This document shows positions 1 through 6,359 of a stretch of 8,212 nucleotides of DNA, piece by piece; the first letter of the stretch is position 1, and each line of letters starts with the position of its first letter. Where the stretch lies: NCBI GenBank assembly GCA_903928755.1, contig CAIYSH010000270.1, positions 1-8,212 of the forward strand. Reading direction: 5' to 3'. The position numbers and the translations under genes were made by a program. This DNA comes from an uncultured Alphaproteobacteria bacterium (lineage in GTDB: Bacteria > Pseudomonadota > Alphaproteobacteria > Caulobacterales > Caulobacteraceae). The notes under the pieces are model-generated. The model saw only the letters and a list, made by a program, of their open reading frames with translations. It was not told where the DNA came from and did not search any database.

Positions 1-646
1 CAATGGCGTCCCGGGTTTCAGTGATCAGGCGGCTGACCAGGGGATCCTTCTGGATGGCTGTCCAGTAGGCCGCCAGCTTGGGGTAGCGCTGTAGGGGATC
101 GTCCATGTTGAAGGTGGGCGGGGCCCATTCTGTGGTGAGGATCAGCTGGGGGGCCAGGGCGCCGTCGGCCTGACTGACCGCCTTGCCCACCGCATAGCCG
201 TCTTCGCCAATGAACTGCTCGAGATAGGCCAGGGCGTCGCTGATCTTGCCAAAGGCCTTTTCGATGCCCTCCTGGTCCCAGGACTTCCGCGGCCGGGCGG
301 AATAGCCAAACAGGGGGACCATGGCCATGACCAGGTAGAAGTCGCAGATCCGGCTCAGCAGCCGCATGCGGGCCCGTTCAAAGGGATCGGCGGGGCGCAG
401 GGACGGCTCGGGATAGGCGTCTTCCAGGTATTCGCAGATCACCTCGCTCTCCGGCAGGGCGCGGCCATCGTCCAGAACCAGGGCCGGAACCCGGCCGATG
501 GGGTTGATCTTCAGATACTCTTCCTTGGTCAGGCCATCGAAGTGGAAGCCCGGCGGCTGGAGGATCTCGGCACTGAGGCCCTTGGCCATGAGCAGGAGGC
601 GGACCCGGGTGGGGAAGGGCGAGTCATAGGTCTGGAACAGCTTCAT
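1..646 (-). CDS. Glutathione S-transferase family protein (C-terminus cut by window edge)
   Basis: The minus-strand frame stays open from ATG at 646 to the window edge, giving 215 residues, so the stop lies outside. The N-terminal half is a thioredoxin-like GST domain. It has an N-terminal YDSPFPTRVR stretch whose Ser9 sits where many bacterial GSTs keep the thiol-activating residue, the cis-proline motif RVPALV (Pro54), and the glutathione gamma-glutamyl-binding ES pair (Glu66-Ser67) in LPESEVICEYLE. The helical C-terminal half carries the SQADGALAP segment (158-166), which matches the SxAD N-capping box of GST folds. A GAGG lies about ten bases before the start, inside the end of the preceding gene, and only five bases separate the two genes, so it is the third gene of the operon. 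Family members conjugate, isomerise or reduce substrates with glutathione in the cytosol; the class and substrate cannot be settled from this fragment. Family call firm, function open. Confidence 0.88.
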   Translation of the reverse strand, partial: MKLFQTYDSPFPTRVRLLLMAKGLSAEILQPPGFHFDGLTKEEYLKINPIGRVPALVLDDGRALPESEVICEYLEDAYPEPSLRPADPFERARMRLLSRICDFYLVMAMVPLFGYSARPRKSWDQEGIEKAFGKISDALAYLEQFIGEDGYAVGKAVSQADGALAPQLILTTEWAPPTFNMDDPLQRYPKLAAYWTAIQKDPLVSRLITETRDAI

Positions 647-651
647 GAGGG

Positions 652-3600
652 TCAGGCCTCGGTCGCAACAAAGGCGCGGCGACCCGTAGGTGTGGCGCAG
701 AAGGGATCCGTGCAGCAGGCGGCGCGACCTGAGGCGATATAGTCTGCATCATGCCACCAGGGCTGGCCGGCGGCGGCCATGGCGAAGGGGGATGCGGACC
801 TGCTCTGCCTGACCTGAGATGAAAAGGGGCCGATTAATGCAGGAATATCAAAAATTTCGCCGTTTTTCATCACCTGATCAACAGCAGCAGCATCCTCGAT
901 ACGGGTGAGGGGATCGCCGCGACAGATCACCAGATCGGCCAGGGCACCCTTGGAGAGATAGCCGAGGGGCTGGTCGAGGAAGTCGCCTGCGGCGCGGGTC
1001 GCCGTGCTCAGGGCCTCAACGGGTGTCATCCCATAACGCACCATGGCCCGAAGATTCATATGCAGGCTGATCCCGTTGAAATCTATCGGAGAATCGGTGC
1101 CTGTGACCACCTTGCCTCCCGCCTTCAGCATGGCTCTCAGGTGGGTTACATTCCGCTCCAGCGACTCCAGGGCCGCTGCCACATCACCCTTCGTCGTCAT
1201 TTCGACCCGGGCCTTGAGCCGGGCATATTCCCAGGGTGGATAGAGGGCCTTGGTGCGGGGATCCTCGACCAGGGATCTGTCCTCGGCGTAGAGGGCTCCA
1301 GCGGAAAACAGGGTTGGGGTGCGTCGGGCGCCGCTGGCGGCGAACAGGGCGGTGACGTCCTGATAGCTGGCACCCAGGAAGCTCTGGGTCCGGGAATAGC
1401 CGAACCGGCTGGTGGCCCCCATGTGCTCTACGCCATCCAGTCCGAAGGCCAGGGCGGGATAGTGATAGTGGGAGGTTACCGGCATACCGTGGGCGTGGGC
1501 CCAGGCGGTCAGGTCCCGCTGCATATCCAGTGGCAGTCGGACATAGGCCTTGATCAGGTCATAACCGAGGGACGTAACCCGTTCGAGTTCCAGGGCCATC
1601 TGACCTGGCTCGGTCACCGGCCGCATGAAGTTGTAGTAGATCCGGCTGCCATCAATGGCCTCGCCTGTCGCAAAATAGCGGGGCCCGATGCGGGCGCCGG
1701 AATCCAGGGCCTCGCGGTCCTCCACCATATGGTAGGCGGGTGAGCCGGGGGAGCGGGTGGTGGTGACCCCAAGCGAAAGCCAGAGCCGTCCTTCACGGTC
1801 GCCATAGGCATAGCCGGCCATCTGACGGTGGGCGTGCATCTCAACCAGACCCGGAATGACCGTGGTGCCTGCGCCAGCCTCAACAATTCGGGCGTCCCCG
1901 GGGCCCTGACCCAGGGGGACAATGTCAGCAATCCTGTTGCCGTCGACGACGATGTCCAGATCCCGGCGGGCTTCGGTGCCAATGCCGTCCCAGACCCGCC
2001 TGGCGCGAACCACTGTCTTTCCGGCGGGGCGGGCATTGGCCCATTTGAGGTCAAGCGTGACATCTCTGGGTGGGCCGCCGTCCAGGTTCAGGAGGCGCAA
2101 TTTTCCTGCCGACAGGTAAAGCAGGGTGCTGGAGTCTCCAGCCCAGCTCGGAGCGTCGGTGACTTCGTTGTTGAGGACTTTTGGGCGGCCGATGAATCCG
2201 CCCTGGGGATCCACCTCGACCACCCACAGCCTGCTGGCGAAGACATAGGCCAGACGTCCCCCATCCGGAGACCAGACCGGGCCATCATCACCCCGGACTC
2301 CCAGGGATTTATGCTCTGCATGGGGCTGGTAGGTGGTCTTCGACGTTGTCACATCGACGGTCAGTATTTCGCTCAGCCCCTCACGATAGCGAGCCGAATA
2401 CGGCTTGAAGGCGGCCAGGGCGATGGTCTTGCCATCAGCGCTCCAGCTGGGACGGCCCGGCTCCCAGATGGCAGGCAGGATCTGGCGGATGGCCCCTGTG
2501 GCCACATCTGCCGTATGCAGCGCCCCAGACTGGTCCAGAAAGGCCAGGGTCTTGCCGTTCCGCGACCAGGCGGGTGCCAGGGCTGCGCCGGAATGGTGGG
2601 TGATCTGCCGATCTTCACCCGTCGCCAGGGTGCGTATCCAGACCTGCAGGTCACCACCGCGGTCCGTGGAATAGGCCAGGGACAGACCATCCGGGGACCA
2701 GGCCGGATCGCATTTCCAGAACCTGTCCCGGGTCAGGGGCTTTGCCGTCCCGCCAAGGGGCATGAGATAGAGGTCGTTCAGGGCCCGGAAAACGATCCGG
2801 GTTCCGTCTGGGGAGAGGACGGGGCTGCCAATCCCGACTACGGGGCTGGGGACGGTGGAGTCGAAGTTCCGGCTCCGCTTGCGGTAAAAGGGTCTGGCGA
2901 CCGGAATACGGACGCTGAAGGGAATCGACCTGCGCCCCCCCGTGCCCTGCCGCTGAACCTGCCCGTCTGCCGCGAAAACCATGTCGCCGTCCGGCAGCCA
3001 TGTCGGCCGGAAGGGAAAGACGTCCGCATTTCTGACCAGTACTGTATCGGTCGTCCGGAGTTCTGCCTTGCCTTCGTCCAGATGGGTAAAGACCAGTTTC
3101 GAACCATCCGGGCTGAAACCGGGGCTGTGAATTTCGCCGGACCTTGCCGTGAAGGCGACCGTTTTGGTTCCACCCAGGGTCAGGGTCTCGATCCGCCGAC
3201 GGTCAACTACATAGGCCAGGGTCTGGCCGTCCGGTGACCAGCAGGGCTGGCAGGCCTGGCCGTCCGCCTCTGCCACCAGCTTTGGTGGCCCCCCGGCGAT
3301 CGGCATGATGTGGATGGCGTAGCGGCCGGTGGCGTCAGCTGCAAAGGCTATGGTCTGTCCGTCGGGCGACACCCGGGGCTCGCGACAGTCAAAGGGCCCG
3401 CTGATCAGCTGGGTCAGCCCCGTCCCATCAGCCCTGACCGACCAGATGTGGAAATTCCCGCTGCGGTAGGACTGGAAGACCAGGGTCCTGGAATCGGGTG
3501 TCCAGTCCGGCTGGGCTCCGTCGGTCAGTTCATCGGTCAGCCGTCTGGCCGGGCCGCCCTTGACCGGGAGGGTCCAGATGGAGCCATGCAGGTCCATGGC

Positions 3601-3780
3601 GATGGACCGGCCGTCCGGCGCGGCGGCCACCGCCAGGTTTGTGCCCTCGGTTACCGTGACAAGACGGCTGTTGCTGGCGGCTCGCGCTGATGATCCAGTT
3701 ACGGCTGACGCGGCGATCGCGGTGCTGCCAATGGACAGGATTTCCCGGCGGTCGATACCGCCCTCAGCCTTGCGGGTCAT
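652..3780 (-). CDS. Tat-exported TolB-type beta-propeller/amidohydrolase fusion protein
   Basis: This is a 1042-residue protein. Residues 1-34 look like a Tat signal: DRREIL (Arg11-Arg12), a short Ala/Ser-rich hydrophobic stretch, and ARA before a likely cleavage after Ala34. Residues about 50-560 hold about twelve PD40/TolB-type motifs (WSPDG-x-x-I/L-A/V-F/Y and variants, at about 55, 93, 137, 181, 222, 261, 322, 361, 405, 446, 503 and 546), enough for two beta-propellers. Residues about 590-980 form an amidohydrolase-superfamily TIM barrel with all expected metal ligands: HAH (His649, His651), a candidate carboxylated Lys744 in DLIKAY, His771 or His773 in SHYHYP, His786 in GVEHMG, and Asp896 in GTDSP. 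The barrel is of the imidazolonepropionase/prolidase-like type, which hydrolyses amide or C-N bonds, often of peptides or rings. The tail carries Cys1022, Cys1023 and Cys1028. The ATG overlaps the upstream stop (ATGA), with AGGA six bases before it. Substrate unknown. Confidence 0.9.
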   Translation of the reverse strand: MTRKAEGGIDRREILSIGSTAIAASAVTGSSARAASNSRLVTVTEGTNLAVAAAPDGRSIAMDLHGSIWTLPVKGGPARRLTDELTDGAQPDWTPDSRTLVFQSYRSGNFHIWSVRADGTGLTQLISGPFDCREPRVSPDGQTIAFAADATGRYAIHIMPIAGGPPKLVAEADGQACQPCWSPDGQTLAYVVDRRRIETLTLGGTKTVAFTARSGEIHSPGFSPDGSKLVFTHLDEGKAELRTTDTVLVRNADVFPFRPTWLPDGDMVFAADGQVQRQGTGGRRSIPFSVRIPVARPFYRKRSRNFDSTVPSPVVGIGSPVLSPDGTRIVFRALNDLYLMPLGGTAKPLTRDRFWKCDPAWSPDGLSLAYSTDRGGDLQVWIRTLATGEDRQITHHSGAALAPAWSRNGKTLAFLDQSGALHTADVATGAIRQILPAIWEPGRPSWSADGKTIALAAFKPYSARYREGLSEILTVDVTTSKTTYQPHAEHKSLGVRGDDGPVWSPDGGRLAYVFASRLWVVEVDPQGGFIGRPKVLNNEVTDAPSWAGDSSTLLYLSAGKLRLLNLDGGPPRDVTLDLKWANARPAGKTVVRARRVWDGIGTEARRDLDIVVDGNRIADIVPLGQGPGDARIVEAGAGTTVIPGLVEMHAHRQMAGYAYGDREGRLWLSLGVTTTRSPGSPAYHMVEDREALDSGARIGPRYFATGEAIDGSRIYYNFMRPVTEPGQMALELERVTSLGYDLIKAYVRLPLDMQRDLTAWAHAHGMPVTSHYHYPALAFGLDGVEHMGATSRFGYSRTQSFLGASYQDVTALFAASGARRTPTLFSAGALYAEDRSLVEDPRTKALYPPWEYARLKARVEMTTKGDVAAALESLERNVTHLRAMLKAGGKVVTGTDSPIDFNGISLHMNLRAMVRYGMTPVEALSTATRAAGDFLDQPLGYLSKGALADLVICRGDPLTRIEDAAAVDQVMKNGEIFDIPALIGPFSSQVRQSRSASPFAMAAAGQPWWHDADYIASGRAACCTDPFCATPTGRRAFVATEA

Positions 3781-4667
3781 CGGGGATCCTGTTCGGAAGT
3801 CAATGGATGGGATGTTTTCGCGCGCGCGCGGAATCCGGGATCAGGGTCGACAGTGACCCTTCGCATGTGACGGCGCTGGCCGGGATAGTCATTGAGGGCG
3901 TAGTGCCAGACTGAGCGATTGTCCCAGAAGGCGACGGCACCAGGGGACCAGCGGAACCGGCAGGTAAAGGTTTCGCTTCGGCAATGGTCAAAGAGGAAAT
4001 CCAGCAAGGGCTTTGATTCTCTTTTGCTCCACCCTTCGAACCTCGTTGTGAAGGCCGGGTTCACATAGAGCGCCTTGCGGCCGGTTTCCGGGTGGGCGAG
4101 GACCACCGGGTGAATGAATTCACCGACGGCGCCCTCAGCCTCCACAACCTTCATGGAGGCCCGCTTCTGGGCCGAATGGCCATTGGCCGAATATTCCCGT
4201 CCGGCGGAATGGACCGCGTTCAGGGTCTGAAGCGTTGTACGCAGGGCCGGAGTCAGGGCCTCAAAAGCTGCAGCCTGACTGGAAAACAGGGTGTCTCCCC
4301 CCCAGTCCGGCAATTCGATGGCATGCAGGATGGACCCGATGGCCGGAGTTTCCAGAAAGCTCATGTCCGAATGCCAGCCGCCGCCGAAATTGGTCTTGTC
4401 GGACGGCTCCTTGATGATCTCCATGATTTCGGGATGTTCTTCCATGCCAGAGACATAGGGATGGATGTTCAGGGGGCCGAAGCGACGGCCAAAGGCGATC
4501 TGCTGGGCAGGAGAGAGTGACTGGTCCCGGAAGAAAATCACCTGATGTTCGACAAAGGCCCGGCGGATTTCGGCAATCACACCGTCGGCCAGCGGCTGCG
4601 CCAGGTCGACCCCCGCAATTTCAGCCCCGAGTGCCCCCGCAAGCTTCCGGATCTTGAGATTCGACAT
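3777..4667 (-). CDS. TauD/TfdA-family Fe(II)/2-oxoglutarate-dependent dioxygenase
   Basis: A 296-residue protein of the TauD/TfdA family. These cytosolic enzymes use Fe(II), O2 and 2-oxoglutarate to hydroxylate small organic acids; TauD itself releases sulfite from taurine. The iron ligands are visible: His99 and Asp101 in GGWHSDMSF, and His255 in WDNRSVWHYA, with the 2-oxoglutarate-binding Arg270 in HMRRVTV. As I recall the E. coli enzyme, these numbers coincide with TauD (His99, Asp101, His255, Arg270), which supports the chosen start. The His in the IHP motif (residue 69) corresponds to the sulfonate-contacting His70 of TauD. ATG at 4667 is preferred because AGGGAG lies seven bases upstream; the frame extends 21 codons further to a TTG that would run into the likely promoter. 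It is the first gene of the operon, and its TGA overlaps the next ATG. The substrate is not proven to be taurine; other sulfonates, alkyl sulfates or aryloxy acids are possible. Confidence 0.9.
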   Translation of the reverse strand: MSNLKIRKLAGALGAEIAGVDLAQPLADGVIAEIRRAFVEHQVIFFRDQSLSPAQQIAFGRRFGPLNIHPYVSGMEEHPEIMEIIKEPSDKTNFGGGWHSDMSFLETPAIGSILHAIELPDWGGDTLFSSQAAAFEALTPALRTTLQTLNAVHSAGREYSANGHSAQKRASMKVVEAEGAVGEFIHPVVLAHPETGRKALYVNPAFTTRFEGWSKRESKPLLDFLFDHCRSETFTCRFRWSPGAVAFWDNRSVWHYALNDYPGQRRHMRRVTVDPDPGFRARAKTSHPLTSEQDPR

Positions 4668-4700
4668 TTGCGGGCTCCCTCTGAGACGATCAGCCAGAAA

Positions 4701-4730
4701 GATAACCGCACGCCCGGCGCCGGGATTCAA
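4701..4730 (-). promoter_or_regulatory. Candidate promoter for the tauD-like operon
   Basis: Read on the minus strand, TTGAAT (4730-4725) resembles the TTGAC-type -35 of alphaproteobacterial housekeeping promoters, and GTTATC (4706-4701), after an 18-base spacer, loosely resembles the GCTANAWC-like -10. Transcription from here would begin near 4693 and leave a leader of about 25 bases before ATG 4667. The match is partial and made by eye. Confidence 0.35.
4713..4724. promoter_or_regulatory. Perfect 12-bp palindrome, possible operator
   Basis: CCCGGCGCCGGG is identical to its own reverse complement. It fills most of the spacer between the candidate -35 and -10 of the tauD-like operon, a classic position for a repressor or MerR-type activator site. 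GC-rich palindromes do arise by chance in such a genome, so a binding role is inferred only from position. Confidence 0.35.
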
Positions 4731-4754
4731 TATGCTGTCGCGTCGGAGGTCATG

Positions 4755-4766
4755 ATCGGTGCCGAT
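4755..4766. repeat. Short inverted repeat in the divergent control region
   Basis: ATCGG and CCGAT face each other across two bases (ATCGG-TG-CCGAT). It lies between the two divergent genes, 51 bases before the chosen eamA start. It could be a half-site pair for a regulator, but its length alone is not significant. I see no convincing -35/-10 pair for eamA in this 150-bp gap. Confidence 0.25.
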
Positions 4767-4817
4767 AGCGCTTCCATTTCCGCAATGCTAAGGCCCAGCC
4801 CTCATGGGGGATTTCCG

Positions 4818-5711
4818 ATGATCGCGACGGCCCTTTCCTGGCGACATGCCCTGCTTGCCTTCGTGGTGGTGGCGATCTGGGGCAGCAATTTCGTGGTCAT
4901 CAAGATCGCGCTGGCCCATCTACCGCCCCTGACGTTTGCGGCCTTGAGGTTTGGGCTGGCCTTTTTTCCGGCAGCCCTGTTCTTCAGACGTCCTGAGGTC
5001 CCGCTCCGCAATCTTGCGGCCTATGGCATGCTGATCGGCATCGGACAGTTCGGGGTGCTCTATATCGCAATGGGCCACCTGATTTCGCCAGGCCTGGCTT
5101 CCCTTGTGGTGCAATCCCAGGCCTTTGTGACCATAGGCCTGTCGGTCTGGCTGACCAGCGAGCGGGTGCGCGGGTTCCAGCTGGCAGCCCTGGCCCTGGG
5201 CGCAGCCGGTCTGGGCGTCATCCTGCTGCATACTGACGCCACGACGACAGCCCTGGGGCTTGGCATGGTGCTGTTTGCGGCCGTGTCATGGGCCCTTGGC
5301 AATACGGTGCAGAGGTCGACCCCGGGCGTGAGTTCCCTGGCCTTCGTGGTCTGGTCCAGCCTGTTTGCGGTCCCGCCCCTGATCATTCTGGCCCTGGTGT
5401 TTGATGGATGGCCGGCCATTCAGAGGGGTCTGGTCAATGCGGATCTGGGAACCTGGGCTGCCGTGCTCTGGCAATCCCTTGGCAATACCCTGGTCGGTTA
5501 TGGGTCCTGGGGTTTCCTTCTGGCCAGGTATCCCGCCGCGACGGTATCGCCCTGGTCTCTGCTGGTGCCGGTGTTCGGCATGGGGGCGTCTGCGGTCCTG
5601 CTGGGCGAGGCCTTGCCTGTCTGGAAGCTGGCGGCGGCGGGTCTGATCCTGTCAGGACTTGCCGTGACCGTCATGGGGCCGCGCATCTGGGCAGCAAAGC
5701 CTGCGGCCTGA
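4818..5711 (+). CDS. eamA: EamA-family (DMT superfamily) exporter, O-acetylserine/cysteine exporter-like
   Basis: A 297-residue inner-membrane protein of ten predicted helices, built as two EamA repeats (about 11-137 and 146-288). It resembles E. coli EamA (about 299 residues) along its length: WGSNFVVIKIAL (21-32) with PPLTFAALRF just after, PGLASLVVQSQAF (91-103), FAAVSWALGN (153-162), LVGYGSWG (225-232) and SLLVPVFGM (247-255). E. coli EamA exports O-acetylserine and cysteine-pathway metabolites; transfer of that substrate here is inference. ATG 4818 is preferred: a GGGGGA (4806-4811) lies six bases upstream and the first helix begins soon after. The frame is open further upstream, with an ATG at 4752 and a GGAGG only two bases before it, as a weaker alternative. 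The gene diverges from the tauD-like operon across a 150-bp gap, and pyrE follows 63 bases later on the same strand. Confidence 0.88.
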   Translation: MIATALSWRHALLAFVVVAIWGSNFVVIKIALAHLPPLTFAALRFGLAFFPAALFFRRPEVPLRNLAAYGMLIGIGQFGVLYIAMGHLISPGLASLVVQSQAFVTIGLSVWLTSERVRGFQLAALALGAAGLGVILLHTDATTTALGLGMVLFAAVSWALGNTVQRSTPGVSSLAFVVWSSLFAVPPLIILALVFDGWPAIQRGLVNADLGTWAAVLWQSLGNTLVGYGSWGFLLARYPAATVSPWSLLVPVFGMGASAVLLGEALPVWKLAAAGLILSGLAVTVMGPRIWAAKPAA

Positions 5712-5737
5712 TCGCCAAGGCGGATGACAGGCGCAGG
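5700..5737 (+). terminator. GC-rich stem-loop over the eamA stop codon
   Basis: CCTGCG-G-CCTG (5700-5710) pairs with CAGGCGCAGG (5728-5737), giving ten base pairs with one bulged G. The loop contains a further CGCC-AA-GGCG pairing. The stem spans the eamA TGA (5709-5711). There is no T-run after it, so it may be an inefficient terminator, an mRNA-stabilising 3' structure, or a partial insulator between eamA and pyrE. Confidence 0.4.
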
Positions 5738-5774
5738 GCTATTCGCTAAGGCCGGACGAACAGGAGACACAGCC

Positions 5775-6359
5775 ATGAACACCGATCAGGTCCTTGATGA
5801 ATTCCGCGGCGCAGGGGCCCTGCGTGAAGGTCACTTCATCCTGTCCAGCGGCCTGCATTCCGGCACCTTCCTTCAGAAGAACCTGGTCTTCCAGTATCCG
5901 GACCGGACCGAGCGTCTCTGCAAGGCGCTCGCGGCCCTGATCACGGAAACCGTCGGCAAGGTCGATGTCTGCATTTCTCCGGCTGTCGGCGGAATCATTC
6001 CTGGTTACGAAACCGCCCGTCATCTGGGCGTGCCTTCCCTCTATGTCGAGCGGGAAGGGGGAGAGTTCAAACTCCGCCGGGCCTTCTCGATCCAGCCAGG
6101 GGCCAGGGTCGCCATGGTCGAGGACATTGTCTCGACGGGGCTTTCCTCGCGGGAGTGTGTCGAGGCCATTCGGGCCGCAGGTGGCGAGGTTGTCGTCGCG
6201 GCCTGTATTGTTGATCGCTCCGGCGGACGCGCCGATCCGGGCGCGCCATTTGTCGCCCTGGCCAGACTGGATATTCCGGCCTGGCCTGCAGACCAGCTGC
6301 CTGCAGAGCTGGCCGCGATTCCGATCGAGGACCCGGGCAGCCGGAGACTTTCGAAATGA
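5775..6359 (+). CDS. pyrE: Orotate phosphoribosyltransferase
   Basis: A 194-residue cytosolic enzyme (EC 2.4.2.10) that joins orotate to PRPP to make orotidine 5'-monophosphate, the fifth step of UMP synthesis. The PRPP-binding signature is VAMVEDIVSTGLSS (112-125) with the paired acidic residues Glu116-Asp117. Other family features are the N-terminal GHFILSSGLHSG (19-30), the ISPAVGGIIPGYE segment (68-79), and a catalytic loop region around VEREGGEFKLRR (91-102). It is somewhat shorter than the E. coli enzyme (about 213 residues), as usual for this lineage. ATG 5775 has AGGAGA seven bases upstream; an in-frame ATG at 5724 adds 17 residues that lack family character and falls inside the stem-loop. 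The TGA overlaps the pdxJ ATG (ATGA), so the two are probably translationally coupled. Confidence 0.95.
   Translation: MNTDQVLDEFRGAGALREGHFILSSGLHSGTFLQKNLVFQYPDRTERLCKALAALITETVGKVDVCISPAVGGIIPGYETARHLGVPSLYVEREGGEFKLRRAFSIQPGARVAMVEDIVSTGLSSRECVEAIRAAGGEVVVAACIVDRSGGRADPGAPFVALARLDIPAWPADQLPAELAAIPIEDPGSRRLSK

Noticed and set aside
1828..3237. A 469-codon open frame on the plus strand opposite the amidohydrolase gene
   Set aside because: It lies wholly antisense to a gene with clear domains, its translation is low-complexity Gly/Pro/Arg-rich with no family motif, and long antisense frames are expected in GC-rich DNA.
3777..4667. Calling the dioxygenase taurine dioxygenase (tauD) outright
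   Set aside because: Catalytic residues match, but no taurine transporter genes are adjacent and many TauD-family members use other substrates, so the symbol is not supported.
4668..4730. Longer form of the dioxygenase starting at TTG 4730
   Set aside because: The 21 extra residues lack family similarity and overlap the likely promoter; ATG 4667 has a good ribosome-binding site and gives catalytic residue numbers matching E. coli TauD.
4545..4817. Upstream extension of the EamA frame by up to 91 codons
   Set aside because: It would overlap the start of the divergent dioxygenase gene, and the added residues are non-hydrophobic and unlike the family; ATG 4818 is better placed.
5724..5774. Earlier ATG for pyrE adding 17 residues
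   Set aside because: There is no properly spaced ribosome-binding site and it falls inside the stem-loop; ATG 5775 has AGGAGA at seven bases.
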